This document shows, piece by piece, positions 36,477 through 49,021 of a DNA stretch of 64,000 nt. The position numbers and the translations under genes were made by a program. Positions within the stretch are counted from its first letter, which is position 1. Every line of letters begins with the position of its first letter. Origin of the DNA: Acanthochlamys bracteata (Eukaryota; Streptophyta; Magnoliopsida; Pandanales; Velloziaceae); contig CM034145.1 in the NCBI GenBank assembly GCA_019914995.1, positions 5,339,262-5,403,261 on the forward strand, read 5' to 3'. The notes below the pieces were generated by a model that had not been told where the DNA came from, searched no databases, and was given only the letters and a program-made list of their open reading frames with translations.

Positions 36477-37750
36477 TAAAGCAAAATCAGTAGCTAAATC
36501 TGTGGTTCTTTTATTTGCTTGTTTCTTACACTTAATTACGATTAGGTAGGTATTCAGCTAATCAGCCGATAAAAACTGGAAGCTTACTGATTTTCACACA
36601 AGAATCTTACATCAACTTTAAAACACTAAAATTAAAGTAAGTCAAGAGCAGAAGAACATGAGGATTTTTATAGGTAATCAAATTCTGAACTTCATTTTTT
36701 GTTCTTTATTAAGATCTTGTCATAGTGTGTCCAGATCTTTGCTAAACGATTTTTTTGGATATTTGATTAAAGTGGTTTGTTTGTTTGTTTCAGAACAATT
36801 TGCTGTGTCCTTCATTTTTGTAAGGTTGCTACAATCTGTGTTCTTCTTGTTTCTTGTTGCCGTTAATCTTGCTTTGTAAAAAAAAAAAGAAACAAACGAA
36901 AGAAAGAAGCCATCTTTGGCTGGATTGTTTTTACTGTGCTACTGCATTTACATGTCTTTCTTTTAGGATACATCTTTCCCTTAGATTTGGTGCAATAGAA
37001 ACATTAGATGACAGTTTCAAAGAAGCTACTACTGTCTCTCATTATTATCTAAAATAAGCTCATTGTTAGACGGTGTTTTGAGAGTTGTTACTTTTGTCTT
37101 CTCTATTGGAGGACTCAAGAAATTTCATATTTCAGGAACGGCTTTTCGGGGCTGTTTGGCAACACATTCTAAAAAATCAACTTTTTAATTTTTATCATAC
37201 TGTTTGGCAACACATTACCATTACTTGCCATGCATTATCATAGGCAAATTCTCAGTAACCTTCTTATGCTTGGAAACCATTGTGTTTGGCACCTCTTCAA
37301 CTAAATAAAGTTTACTAGCCAAGCTTTATCGTAGGCAAATTCTCAGCTGCCATGTAGATTATCAACAATGCTTTAGCATGCAAACACTTCCCATCCATAG
37401 ATAAGAAAAAACAGTACAAGTTGACATGATATCAAGAGATTAAAAACACAACTACTTACTAGTACTACTTAGTAATATGGAAATTGGCACGCGAAAATCT
37501 TTGACACTAAATCTACTGTATCTAGTTTGCTACTTCAAATATTCAACAATAATCCCAAGTCCTGCTGGGCTTTAGCATTCCCAAATAAAACATTAATATA
37601 AAACATTGCATATACATAATCCAGTAAGTAATGAACCACCATCTTTTCATCTAAAGATAATTTCAAAAGAAAAACAAAAGGTAAAAAGCAACCTGTCCGT
37701 TTATCAAAACTCCTTTCAAGTTGCACAGAGGCCTGCCAAAATGTTAATCA

Positions 37751-40700
37751 CTACGAACCGGCCGGTGGAAGGGTAGTTTCAATATTTGAGGGCATCAGAA
37801 CATTAAATCCATCAGCTGCTGTCGACACAAGCATTCCAGGAATTTGCTGGTGCCAATGTAATTCCTTCAAGTCTTTTTGACCCTGTCAATTCAAACAAGC
37901 CTATCGGTATAAATAGAATGCAAAAGTGGCCAATCCTAATGCTGAGAATATAAAGTTTACTTCAGAATTCTAAGGTTTACACTGTACATAATGGTGCCAA
38001 TTATTATAGTGCAAATGATGGTTATAACAAGAAACTAGAAACACAGAAATGAAGGCTGCTCGAGCGCAGATGTATAATGAAACTAGAATCTCAAAATCAA
38101 GATTAACAAAACAGTAAGACATTTTTTTAATATGTTATATAATTGCATGATTACTAAATCAAGGATGAGATACTAGCAGTGTTAACTGAAGCAAAACCAT
38201 CCGAAGCATGTGTAATTAAAACCTGATGAACAAATAGTAGCTGAGGTGGTAAATCCTCTGGAGCATTCACATTCTCTTTCGTTTGAGCTTTAAACTCGGC
38301 CTCTTCTTCCACATCTCTTTCAAGTGAAAGGTCCCATATACTAGCAAAAGAAATAAAAAGATCAACGCCCATTCACAATATTCAACCAAGTGGCTCAAGT
38401 GCACAACTGAGATGGACTTACGTTAACTGATTATCTGCAGATGAAACTGCTAGTGTGGATGCTTCATGTGGACTCCATTCTATCGAAGTAATGGGATGCT
38501 TATGATACTCAAAATGAGCAACCAATGACTCACCCTGACAAAGCAAAATAGAGCAGCTTAGGTACATAGCAAATAAGAAACAGCTCATGCCAGTCAAAAT
38601 CATTGTTACGCTAAGTCTATACTAAGACATCATAGTTCAATGAAATGTGATGTGACTTAAGGGTATCCTTTCAAAAGAAAAAAAAACCAACAGTAGACAA
38701 ATAACATATAATTCAAAGTTTGGAGCATGTAAATGTCAAAACAAAAGAAGTCCAAGTAAAAGTCCGCTGCATAAGCAAACTGAGCATGCTAGTCCTTTCA
38801 ACCCTGGCCAAGTGTGTTCATTTCCCCTTTTATGCATTCTCTAGTTCAGTTCTATACATGCTTCTTCCTTTCCTTTTTTCTTATGTTAATGAGTATAACT
38901 TCTCAAATATCAGTTTCATTTGGTGCTTCTTCACAGTTTATTTGTCAAAGTATTTCCTCTATTTCAGTAAATACCTTCTTCACAGTTTGCTTGTCAAAGT
39001 ATTTCCTCTCTTCACAGAAGATACGATAACCAAAACATTGTTATAAACTTCCCCTTATTCCATGTCTTATGTTGCAAATTGACACTGAAGGCCATCAATT
39101 TCCATCAACTAGGAACCAAAATATCAACTTCCCTTACATGCACAAGCTAGGTGATTTTATATTATTACATGCATTCTAGATAGTTTCCAGCAAATGTACT
39201 TCTACATCAAACATCACCAACTAACGTCAGTGACATTTCAGTGCTACACGATACTATCCAATCACATAAAAAATAGGCACAAAAGAAACAAAAGAAGAGC
39301 TCCCAAAGTCTAGTTAATAGCTCATACCACAGAGCCCACAGAGAATATAAATAGACGATGTGATTTTATGATGATACCTTGATCAACCTAAGATCGCGAA
39401 TAGAAAATGTACCATTGTCACTTCCAGATGCAATCATGACACTTGCAAGTCTAACAAAAGAGTTAATAAGCAAGAGTCCAAAAATACAAATCTAATAACA
39501 AAGTCTAAAAAGCACAAATACCTACCTATAGAAACACCTTGACATACCTGTTCCATGAAATAACGTTAACATCAACATCGTGGGCCTTTACAGATACTGC
39601 TGGTTTTCTCCCAATACGGGCATCCCATATACAAATATTTCCATCAACTGAACATGAGGCAAAAATATCTGTTTCTGTGGGACTCCACTGTATAAATAAT
39701 TAAATGAAAACATGAGAATACAAAATAGAACCTTCACAATGAAACATGAAGATAGCAAGTATTGTTAAAAGCAAAACGCAGCAACAAAACTTAAACTGAG
39801 AATAAAGATTTGTTACATACTTGGAGATCTTCAACGCTTGCTGAATGTCCAGTAAAAGGACTTTTATCCACATTCCAAGCCTCGGAGACTGGTTCCCACA
39901 AATAAATACAGCTGTCGCAATCACCTGCACAACAAAATAGATATATCAGTGTACCGCTATTGATATGGAATCCTTCTAACTTGTCCATTGAAATTAGGGC
40001 TTCTTTCAAATGACGGGGTAAACCAGTTACAAGCCTCCCAGGGACAACAGGACTCCAATCCATTGCATAACCTTCTACGCTGTGTCCACCAAATACTTTT
40101 AAGGGCTTTTCATGATGGATAGTATTGTACCCCTTACTTATATCTCCTTCAGCTTCCGCTAAAGTGTTAAGAGCAGAACTGAAGTTCCAAACCTGAATTA
40201 AGAGAAGGATTGTTCAAAAAAATTCTTACTGGTGAGCAGGGTTTAAAACATAATTAATTCGCACTTAAATTATGGCTTCTAGGATCTGCCTAAAATTGAT
40301 AGAAGTTATATAGTTTGAACCCTTGTATTTCAACTTCAAAGAAATGAAACACTTCAGAAAATTAGAATGCCCGAAAACCTAAGTCAAAGAAGAATGTCGA
40401 ACCTGGACATGACCAGTATCAGACCACGTGGAACATATGTGCGGATTCTGTGACATCGAACGTATGCGATTGATACATCCATGATGAGCCACTTTGTGCA
40501 ACTACCATCAAAATAAAATAAGCTCCCCAAGGTACAATGCTGAGTCCAGAAAGGTGTGAATGGTACGAGGAACAAAATGAGGAAACACAAAGGTCATACC
40601 TGCAGCACAGGAGGGTCATCGACATCCTCATCTTCATCTTCATCACTGCTGCCATCAGTATCCATGTCATTATCAGCTGAGGGTACTGGGTCCTGTTTCT

Positions 40701-43700
40701 TTCCAGCAATATTGGAAAGTTTAAAAATTCCAATATAATTTGATGCTGCTTTATCAGCCTACACAAAAGAAGTGTCTAAGTAAAGCAATCACAATAATTC
40801 ATCAATTCCTAATCCACTGCTTTAAGATAAAACTATCTTTGACATAATAGAGAAAAACACAATGAATGACCATTTAAGAACAATATGTATCTCCTTAAGA
40901 AATTCTACATATTCTTTTTTTTTTCGATACAATCACACAGTTTCTAATAAGGCCTTGGATCAATGGAACACGTGATAATTTCCAGCCAAGATGCGATAAT
41001 GTCCAATTACACTATCCAGCCAATACTCAAATGTCTTACATGCACTTTTCCTAGTAAATTACTTAGGGACAAATTCAAACAATGGAAGCCTGCAGCCAGT
41101 TGCATAATTTAGTCAAACAAGTGACTGTCACTACCCTTAAGTGCTTAAAGATTCCAGTAATACAGGAAATGAATACAACATAACAAATCAATAACTGCAT
41201 GTTTACAAGTCATGTGTAGCAGCACACAAACTGTAACCATTAATGTGCACTACAGGCTCGCAAATGATTTATTCTTCATAGAATAAATTCATTCTTTCTG
41301 AAAGCTAATGTCATACACAACCTCTTAATTAATTCATAGCATAAAATCATACCTTAGAATCTTAATTAAAGATTCCAAGACAGTAAACTAATGTATGTTG
41401 AGCTCAAAGCAGATTAAAGTTTCTCCAATTTGACGGAGTCATGGAGGTTTATAATGGTTCAGAATTAGACGTGCTGCACTAAGAAATTCCAAAAACAATA
41501 ACATATAGCTAAAGCATTTCCTTCTTAATATGAATCCTAAAGATACTCGTCCTTTCCAAATACAAAGCGTCAAATTTACAAGACAATAATTTGCAGTGAG
41601 AAGTTCAAGTAACCTGAGTGCCTGCAACACCATATACTGTATGGGGAAATTCTGTACGCACCAATCCAAGGGTGTCACTAATAATATCAAAACTGGAAGA
41701 AAAAGTTGCCAATCAAAATGAATAGAATCATAAACTTCATTTTGCTACTTTTGCAAATAAATAACAAGGAAAACAAAATCATTTTTTAAAATATTACCTC
41801 AAACAGGACCAGCCAATATCAAAACCGCGCAGATAATTATACGCCGAGGGATCACATTGAAGCTCCTCGCCTTCTTCCAACCTATCTACTCCTGGTTGCC
41901 ATACCTATATCACCCACATGAAAATGGAAAACTCAACTATCTTGTTTCCGTCGTCCAATTATTCTAAATGATCAAATGGGATTTATAGAAGAAACTTTGT
42001 TAAGAAAAGAATATGAGATTCTTGGCCATAAATTATCATAATATACAAGACCGCTCAATATGGAGAAAAATCTCTGAACCAAACTATTACAAAAAATTCC
42101 ATCAGACTTGAGCAAAGTTGGTTACCTTCCAACATCAACATTGGAAAAAAGAAGAAGAAGAAGATAGAAAATAGATATAATACTTACATTAGAAGGATTT
42201 TTGAGAACGGAGGTTGCTAGTAATAAAGTAGAAACATAAATAGCAAAAAGCATAAAAATGAATGCTTCAAACTGAATCTTCCTCAAACAATTCTATGCAA
42301 AAACTTTGACAAAATCAGCTATTCTTTTAGCTGACTAACTGTTTAAATAGTTGCAGCTAAATGTTTACCCCAAACAAAAAAAAGCACCTCAAGACACAAG
42401 GATCTTCATTCCATTAGAGTAGTTTCCTCCAATATGAATAACTCTGTACATTGTGTGAACATAAGGACCTGGTAAGTGTGGTGTTGGCATGTGGTGTTAG
42501 CAGATTATTGTGGTATTCTGTAGAATACGACTGTATCCCAGAACTATGGAAATGTATTAGCGAAATCAGTGTTTAGTGAGTTAAGTATGGTTATATTATT
42601 CTATGGAAAATGAGGCAATACCATGGTATTTGAGTTGTCATCACATAGCATTACAATTCCATACTACTATATTTCCAAACTATGGTAAAAAAATTACCTA
42701 TTTGCCTAACAAGCACCAATATGCAGATATGAAATCATTGATAGTCATGGTACTCTCCAAAAATCTCCTTTACCATTTCGTGTAAGCTGTAGTTTACTCA
42801 TGAGCATATTCATTGAGAATCCTCACATTGATTTGATTTATACTAACCAAAGGATGAGAAAGTGCAGCTGAAATATAGTAATTCCTACGGTAGAAGTTCA
42901 TAACTGGGACATGTATGGTATTTAAGGGGTTGGTATTCAAATACCATACCTTTTACTTTTACCATAGAGTTAGTATTTAATGTCAAATTGCATGCATAAA
43001 TTTTATTAGACTATATCATTAATGCTAAGCTACCCCACACATTCTAACAACTAACTCATTTGAAGTACAATAGCATTTCAAATCATTTAAAAAATACTAC
43101 AACATTTCAAGACAATCATAATCAAACACTAAAATATTAGCTATTAAAATGGATTTAATATAATACAATGGTATGGCATATGTAATACTATTGTAATCTA
43201 ATACCATAAAAAGTTTTCCAAAGTGTCAAATAGGTCCTTAACGATACTAGGGTCAAATACCAAACTGATATCATATTGCTACCAAAATTTCAATCTCAAT
43301 GTTACTTAGGGTCAATTAGTTACTGAATTTTTTTCTTTGAATATCTACTGTTGGTATTGCTATATGGCCATTATCACCTTAGGTAAGCATTTTGTCGAAG
43401 CAAGCCTTTCGTTAATGTTACAACAAGCCTATTCTTTGAATATCTCCAGTGGATATTGTTAATGGGGCCATTATCACCTATTGCCAGGTATGTATTCATT
43501 TGCGAAGTAAAACCTTGAGCTCATAGCCTTAATTTAACAAATTTTAAACAATCTTGCACTTGCTTTTATCTACTTCTATGCTATATGATCTTTTCCCTTA
43601 TCTGAATCTAACAGGCTGGAGCAGGAAAACCATATAGGATAGAAGTAAGTAAAGGGATATTGACTTTGGCTATTCTAGGGCAAATGCTATCTACAAAGCC

Positions 43701-44487
43701 AGCCATTCTACTTGCATTATTTACTTATAATCATTGCATATATTGATCATATTTTTTTCTGAAGGAAGAATAAGGTGATACTATTTGGCTGACTAGATTC
43801 AGTTGGCCACATTGATCTGTCAACCGTATCAACAGAATGTAACTTATTCATCTGTAGAAATATACTTTCTCGTACTCCTACTAGTGCTTTCGTACACCAG
43901 AGAATGACGATGAACAAAGAAATGTTGCAAAGTATAGGTTTTTCCCTTGAGTTTTCAGGGAGGTTCCCTCAAATGTTTGAGAAAGTTCGGCATGTGTGGT
44001 TTTGAGTCAAGTTTTGGATTAGGCTTACTAGGCTGGGCCAAGCTTGGGCGTTATCTAGATTTGGTTTAGTCCAATGTCGGTCATGGTCCAGTTGTAGGTC
44101 ATGACAATAATCAAGTTAAAAAGAAAAAAACTTTCACAACAAGATGGTATGTTTTCTAGAAAAAAAAGTTCCAAACTGAATCATCATTAAAAACACTCAT
44201 TCAAACCAAATTCTAGAAAAAAAGACAATTTTCAACAGAACCGTTTCAATCGATTTTGGTACATTCTATTATTAAAAATGGGTCAAACAGAACCATCTCC
44301 AAATAACAAAAACAAAACAAAACACAAAAAAGAGCTTCCGACTAAAATCTAGTCAAAAACAAAAAAATCTCAAATAAAATGACACAATTACCTTCACTGG
44401 AGGTGCGATGGAAGAAGGTTCTCCTTTCTTCGATCCCTTGCTCTTCTTCCTCTTCAGTTTCTTCGCACTTTTCAAGCTTCTAACCAT
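37751..44487 (-). CDS. GRWD1/Rrb1-type WD40 ribosome-assembly protein
   Basis: Twelve exons (44487-44392, 41904-41798, 41692-41614, 40758-40600, 40501-40403, 40192-40024, 39924-39821, 39687-39548, 39450-39378, 38534-38422, 38340-38223, 37882-37751) give 462 aa. Orthologues are human GRWD1, yeast Rrb1 (chaperone for ribosomal protein L3) and Arabidopsis HTD1 (At2g19540, a DWD protein for CUL4-DDB1). Seen here: a Lys-rich nucleolar-type N-terminus ([13 protein letters not shown]), the family entry motif [19 protein letters not shown], an acidic run ([12 protein letters not shown], near residue 140), and WD blades ending VQVWNF, IYLWEP, ICIWDAR, FSIRDLR and LTIWDLS. ICIWDAR fits the WDxR rule of DDB1-binding WD proteins. 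The closing segment [23 protein letters not shown] is typical. Intron 1 is 2.5 kb and holds a candidate transposon. A 5' UTR intron (donor at 44927) is likely. The ribosome-assembly role is by homology. Confidence 0.95.
38926..39009. repeat. 35-bp direct repeat in a GRWD1 intron
   Basis: CTTCTTCACAGTTTATTTGT plus CAAAGTATTTCCTCT at 38926-38960 recurs with two mismatches at 38975-39009, separated by 14 bases. It lies in the intron between exons 9 and 10. Confidence 0.85.
42463..43239. mobile_element. Candidate DNA element in GRWD1 intron 1
   Basis: AAGGACCT at 42463 and AGGTCCTT ending at 43239 form short inverted ends, followed inward on both sides by a similar CA/GT tract (GGTAAGTGTGG; inward from the right ATTTGACACTTTGG). 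The interior is rich in the palindromic word ATACCAT/ATGGTAT. AAGGxCCT ends are common among plant hAT/Mutator-type elements, but I found no clear target duplication, so the call is tentative. Confidence 0.35.
43333..43509. repeat. Degenerate ~75-bp direct repeat in GRWD1 intron 1
   Basis: Blocks at about 43333-43403 and 43432-43509 share TTCTTTGAATATCT, GGCCATTATCACCT and GCGAAG/TCGAAG in the same order and spacing. Confidence 0.7.
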
Positions 44488-45182
44488 TTTCTTCCCCTTC
44501 TTCTTCTTCGATCCGAATTTACTTTCAATCTCAATCAAAAAGAATAGAGAAGAAACAAAAAAATTTCAATTGAAGCCAAAAACCTATCTTTGCTTGCTTA
44601 CTTCAAGAGTTGTTCTTGTAGCAGAAACAACAAGCTTTTCTACACAAACTACAAGCTTTCAAAGGTCTCTTCAGACCCTTGAATCACCAACCGTACAATC
44701 ACATACTTCAAAATCTCTGGATAAATAAATTAGATAACAACAGCCAAACCAAAAGAACTCATCTAAACCAAAACCGAACTAAATCAGCTAGAATCTAAAA
44801 CACACATTAAAAAAAAACTCTGAATTGATAAACCTACTTCCCAAAATTCTCCAAAAACAAAAATCAGTCGAGATACAAACATGAGATACTTCTCCACAAA
44901 ATCGAACAAACAGCACAAATCAAGTACCTGGAGTATCTCTTGAATCGAATAAAAGCTCCCCTTTATAGAAAAAAAGTATCTCCTGAATCCCCTTTCAGAG
45001 ATTTGGAGACGAAATCTTCCAAATAAAGCAAGCCTCCGAATCAAGCAATCCTCGCATAAGGTGGTTCTAGAAGAGAATCAATCGCGAAGTAGATAGGCTC
45101 GGAAGGTTTAGGGTTAGCAGAGCGTAGACGGAGTCGGAGGTGGGCGAGGGAAACGAGGGAGGAGCGAATTAGATAGAAAGAT
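44488..45182. other. GRWD1 5' leader and promoter
   Basis: On the minus strand a splice donor (CTCCAG/GTACTTG at 44928/44927) suggests an upstream 5' UTR exon covering roughly 44928-45060, spliced to an acceptor shortly before the ATG. A telo-box follows at 45105-45116. No independent gene is seen. Confidence 0.45.
45105..45116 (-). promoter_or_regulatory. Telo-box in the GRWD1 promoter
   Basis: On the minus strand the sequence is TAACCCTAAACC, a near-perfect telomere-like box, upstream of the presumed GRWD1 5' UTR. Telo-boxes are enriched in promoters of plant ribosome-biogenesis and translation genes, which fits the GRWD1 assignment. Confidence 0.55.
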
Positions 45183-45258
45183 AGGGTTTTAGTTTGTCAA
45201 ACTTTATTAAGCCAGAAAGACAGGGTTTTAGTCTGTCAAACTTTATTAAGCCAGAAAG
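45183..45258. repeat. Tandem 37-bp repeat (period 39)
   Basis: AGGGTTTTAGTTTGTCAAAC plus TTTATTAAGCCAGAAAG at 45183-45219 is repeated at 45222-45258 with a single T/C difference and an AC spacer. It sits exactly at the left edge of the WDR46-like pseudogene. Confidence 0.92.
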
Positions 45259-45259
45259 G

Positions 45260-45882
45260 ACTGCTTGCTATTGGGAAATTTTTATCTTCGGGTTCACATT
45301 TGCAGAGACACCGAAGAAAACCAGGATTACAGCGGGTGCATGAGCCATGCAATGGTGAAGGATTACCAGGTGAAGAAGGTTGCTTTTAGGCCGTACGAGG
45401 ATGTTCTTGGCATCGTCCATTCACTGGGTATATCTGCAATCCTTGTTCCAGGATCTGGTGAACCCAACTTTGTTACCTGGGTTGCGAATCCATATGAAAC
45501 TACTAAGCAGAGGAGAGAGGAAAAGGTTCATGCTTTGCTAGACAAGAACTTCAGTCTGAGACTATCTCGCTGGACCCTAACGAAATTGGGACAGTGATGG
45601 CACCAAGAAAGAAGGAAAAGCCGGGCAAGAAAGAAGAGAGGAAAAAATGGAAGCTGCCATAGAGGCGGCGAAGAACATAAACTTCAAACATAAGACTAAA
45701 AGGAGCAAGCCAAGCAACAGAGCAAAGAGAAAACAGGAGGAAGTCTTCAATGCCAAGAAGTCTTTCTTGGAGCAAGAGATGAAAGAACAGCAGCAGACGG
45801 AGAAACAAACAGTATCTGAATCAGCAACAGAGTTGCGGAAATCCCTCCAGTGATTTGAATGGAAGAAGAGCACATGATATTT
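45260..45882 (+). pseudogene. WDR46/BING4 C-terminal fragment, broken
   Basis: Only the C-terminal domain of the U3 processome WD protein WDR46 (BING4/Utp7) is present. Recognisable pieces are GLLAIG, then after a frame change MSHAMVKDYQVKKVAFRPYE, GISAILVPGSGEPNF and WVANPYETTKQRREEKVHAL. A second frame change leads to ETISLDPNEIGTVMAPRKKE and a third to MEAAIEAAKNINFKHKTKR, RAKRKQEEV and FLEQEMKEQ. The expected RF after KSLQ is TGA-TTT, as from a CGA to TGA transition. No intron interrupts the ~600 bp and all seven WD blades are missing. It could be a truncated retrocopy or a fragment of a gene whose last exon is long; I see no poly-A tail. Confidence 0.85.
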
Positions 45883-46478
45883 TGAGCAAGCACAGGTCAT
45901 CAATTATTCTACTGGAGTACCGAAGCCCTTCCTGGAAATGTTTTCCCATTCAGCCGGTTTGCAAATTGCATTATGGACTTACTTGAAGAGAATAGCCTAT
46001 CTTATGAATCTTTTGAGTATAATATGCTAGGCAGGTTTATTGATAAATAGAAGGAAGCATATGTATTCCATTTGCAACTCCATGGTATGTGTAGTGAATT
46101 ACAATTTGTTACCCACGCTATTCGGTTTGCTCAGTTCTTCGTCTCCTGCTGTTAAATGATATGGTTCATTCTGCATTGTATTTGTATCCGAAGAAGCTGT
46201 TACTGAAAATTTCCCCTATTAATATACTGCATATTTTAATTCTGCTGAATTGGTGTAATATAGTTTTGTTGGTAGTATTGTGATGTACATATATGCTTCT
46301 CGAAAGCTAAGGGCACACCAGCAGTCATCATGTTGGACGAATCTGACCTTCACTATCCTAGGTTTTTTCTCTGGCATGCTTTTACTTCATTAGGTTTCAC
46401 TATAGTCTTCTCTTTGCAAGTTCCTCAGAACTAAAATATTTGGCATATTATTTTATACATTATCAGATTGTTATAAGC
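45883..46478. other. Spacer between two pseudogenes
   Basis: About 600 bp of unremarkable T-rich DNA between the WDR46-like and PDS5-like remnants. I found no conserved coding segment on either strand. Confidence 0.4.
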
Positions 46479-48026
46479 AAGTTCCCAACTTTGGTGAGGG
46501 GATCTGAGTAGCAATTGCTAAAGTTACTTTTGGAGGAAAGAGAACATTCAAGTGATAAGCTTCTTCAGATTTTAGCCATAGCAGGTCGTCATGTTTCTGT
46601 TCCTATTAGGTATGCTGCTGAGAACAGTCCATAGCATTTTTCTTTTGGCTGTTGCAATTTGTCTTGGCCACCAATTCAATGATGCTATACTCCTTTAATG
46701 TGTCTCATGTTGAGTAACTAGACTTGCATGATTTGCTTTTGTTCTAGTCTCTGTGTTTCCACTTTTTGCAGGAATGTCTACCCGTTCTTTCTGTTCTTGG
46801 AAAAAATGTGTTTAGGAGGGACCCGCAGTCGGTCGAAACATGCTGTTTCTGCACTTGTGTCACTATTGGGTGCCACTGTTGATACGCATATCTTTAGTTT
46901 GTTTGAGGTATGTAAAGGCAACCATGGTGAGATAATCAAGTGCAGTCCAAATGAAATGAAGTTCTCAGTGCAGTCCAAATTCTAATTCAGGAAGCTTTTG
47001 CTATATCTGTCAAGGAGCAACTTTAGAAAATATTTATAGGTTTCCTATAAAATATGTCCATACAAGTTTTTGTTATGATATCAAGATTCTTATTTTGATT
47101 GTATGTCAAAATTTTTTAAGTTTGATGTTACTGGAACGGCGTTGGGGAAAGTTGGTGTAGTAACTTGCTTATTACCACCTGGCTTTCCCTTCCCGTGATG
47201 TTCATTCTAGGAAGCTGTTAACATCAGTAATAAATAGATGAAATGTGGGCAGTAGAGTCATGCTTTCTCTTGTTCTACTTTGTTTTCTTGCAGAAACTGT
47301 TGAGCTCCCTTCGTAGTAAGTGCAACATCCCCACTGTCTTCCAGTCCTTGGGCTATCTTTCACAGCATTCACCGTCCACATTTGAGTCATGTGAGGAACA
47401 GATGTTACAATTCCTGTATCAAAAGATATGTTACGCAAATGAGGTGGGTTCATATGTTTCTTGGTCTTTCTCCTGTTGCTTAGTTCTCGTTGAGGTAATT
47501 AGATTGACAACTACTATTTAGATAGGCATCTGCCAGTGAAACAACTTCCTCCAGTAAGGACTCGTGCAGCTCATCCTGCCAGCCGAAGGTAAGCATTTTG
47601 TGGGAAATTGATCTAATTGGAAAATTATCCAAAAGAGTGTTTGCGCATCCTATTACATGTATTTGGTTGACATATTGAGCAGTAGATCGGTTTTGTACTA
47701 CATCTTTTCAGTATATTACTCTCTCTCTCTCTTAATATCGCCTCACTGCTTATCGTAATCTCTTTGGACTTTTATCATTTGTTTTAAGTTTCTCTTGTAA
47801 TGGTTGAAAATTGATCTGCTTATATTTTAGTTCAGTCTGCAATTTATTTGTATCTTTGACTTTGTTTTTTTGTTTTTTTTATTAAATACAGATCTACGAG
47901 CTGAAAGCTTGGTTAGAAGTTATATGCCAAAGCAAGCAGCAGTTGTCAAACCTTAAATTAAGAAGCTCCTGGACATTGTTATGAAAATGATTCAAGAAAA
48001 TGGCAGAATACTAAATTATGGCCAAG
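46479..48026 (+). pseudogene. PDS5-like cohesin-associated protein fragment, broken
   Basis: Five exon-like pieces with normal splice sites (46479-46609, 46772-46907, 47294-47443, 47526-47588, 47892-48026) encode part of a HEAT-repeat protein resembling plant PDS5, the cohesin regulator. Landmarks are KFPTLVRGSE, LLQILAIAGRHVSV, MCLGGTRSRSKHAVSALVSL, KLLSSLRSKCNIPTVFQSLG and YLSQHSPSTFESCEE, then a shifted LVRSYMPKQAAVV and LLDIVMKMIQENG. Lesions are an in-frame TAG at 46509-46511 (in GSE-stop-QLLK) and at least two frameshifts in the last piece. The N-terminal and C-terminal parts of PDS5 are absent. Because introns are kept, it came from genomic duplication, not retrotransposition. Confidence 0.8.
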
Positions 48027-49021
48027 GTAGCTTTCTCTTGCCAATAGACATGTGCTTGTTTCTGCTACCATTAATGGAGATTAGACAAGTTATTGCATCT
48101 TTTTTTTCCTTCTTCTTTTCCCTCTTAGTAGCTACTAGCTAATATCCTAATGTTATGATATCTTTTCAGTTATTTATTTTGGCTTTTTGTTATGGTATTT
48201 GTATTTTCACAAATGCTTTTATCATGGTACAGAACTGTGGATCTTTTCATATTTAGTGTCTTATTTGAAACCATTTCTTTTGTAAAGTTACTAAAAAAAA
48301 TTTCCTGTCAATTTTTTGTTCGTTTCTTACTATGCTGTCTATTACTCTGTAGATATGAATGCAGTTGCTTAATAGTTGATTAAACTCAGAAAATATTCAC
48401 TTTGCATGAGAGATGATCAAAAAGGTCCCTTTTTGCAAGTCATCGGACAGACTTTCTCAATGGCATAGCTTCCTAGGGAAAGATCTAAGTGCTTGCAATT
48501 TTAAGGTCTTGGGGGAAGTATAAATATACAAGAATGATCTACAACCAAGGACTTCTGCATGCACCTTAATAGCTCACAGAGTTAGTTTCTTTGGGTAGGA
48601 AGTATAAAGATCTACAACCAAGCACTTTCGCGTGCGCCTTGACATCTACTTACGGAATTTTTATGATGCCTTCTGTTTTGTTCCCATAATGTCTTTGGTC
48701 AATATAGATGCTGATTCTTTCTTTCTTTTCTAGTGACATTTAAACCATTTGTTTTGCCTAATTTGATGCCTGCCAAAATAAATGTTCCAAAATCATATGC
48801 ACATTTCTAAGTACATCTCCTGTCTCTTTTATTCTTCATCTGATGAACCAACTATCACCACTATGAGCAGACAGTTACTGATTTATGCCTGTGCAATATG
48901 CAATTCAATATGTATGCTTGACATCCTTAGCAGAGCCAGTAACTTGTCTATCTTATTCCCATATTTATGGATATGGTACTAGCTAAGTTTTTGAGTTCCC
49001 TAGTATGTTTTTTCTGAACAG
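48027..49021. other. Spacer or long intron with a duplicated segment
   Basis: No coding segment is recognised. It could be an intron joining the PDS5-like remnant to the exons at 49022-49467, or plain spacer. It contains the direct repeat at 48515-48645. Confidence 0.35.
48515..48645. repeat. Degenerate direct repeat of ~50-60 bp
   Basis: GAAGTATAAA...GATCTACAACCAAG followed by GACTTCTGCATGCACCTTAA (from 48515) recurs from about 48599 as GAAGTATAAAGATCTACAAC...CACTTTCGCGTGCGCCTTGA. An internal 10-bp indel separates the copies. Confidence 0.75.

Larger units (their letters stand above)
33986..37750. other. Gene-free region with two MITEs
   Basis: 33990-34920 has moderate GC and several short minus-strand open frames (for example 34194-33991 and 34913-34674) that I cannot match to a family; they may be remnants of a gene. 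Two MITEs follow (35038-35337, 36182-36476). 36600-37700 includes short direct repeats (CTGTTTGGCAACACATT at about 37151 and 37200) and ends in the GRWD1 3' flank. No gene is supported. Confidence 0.4.

Noticed and set aside
36600-37060. Short plus-strand open frames rich in Phe/Leu/Val
   Set aside because: Hydrophobic T-rich translations with no splice-consistent extension or family resemblance; typical of non-coding T-rich DNA.
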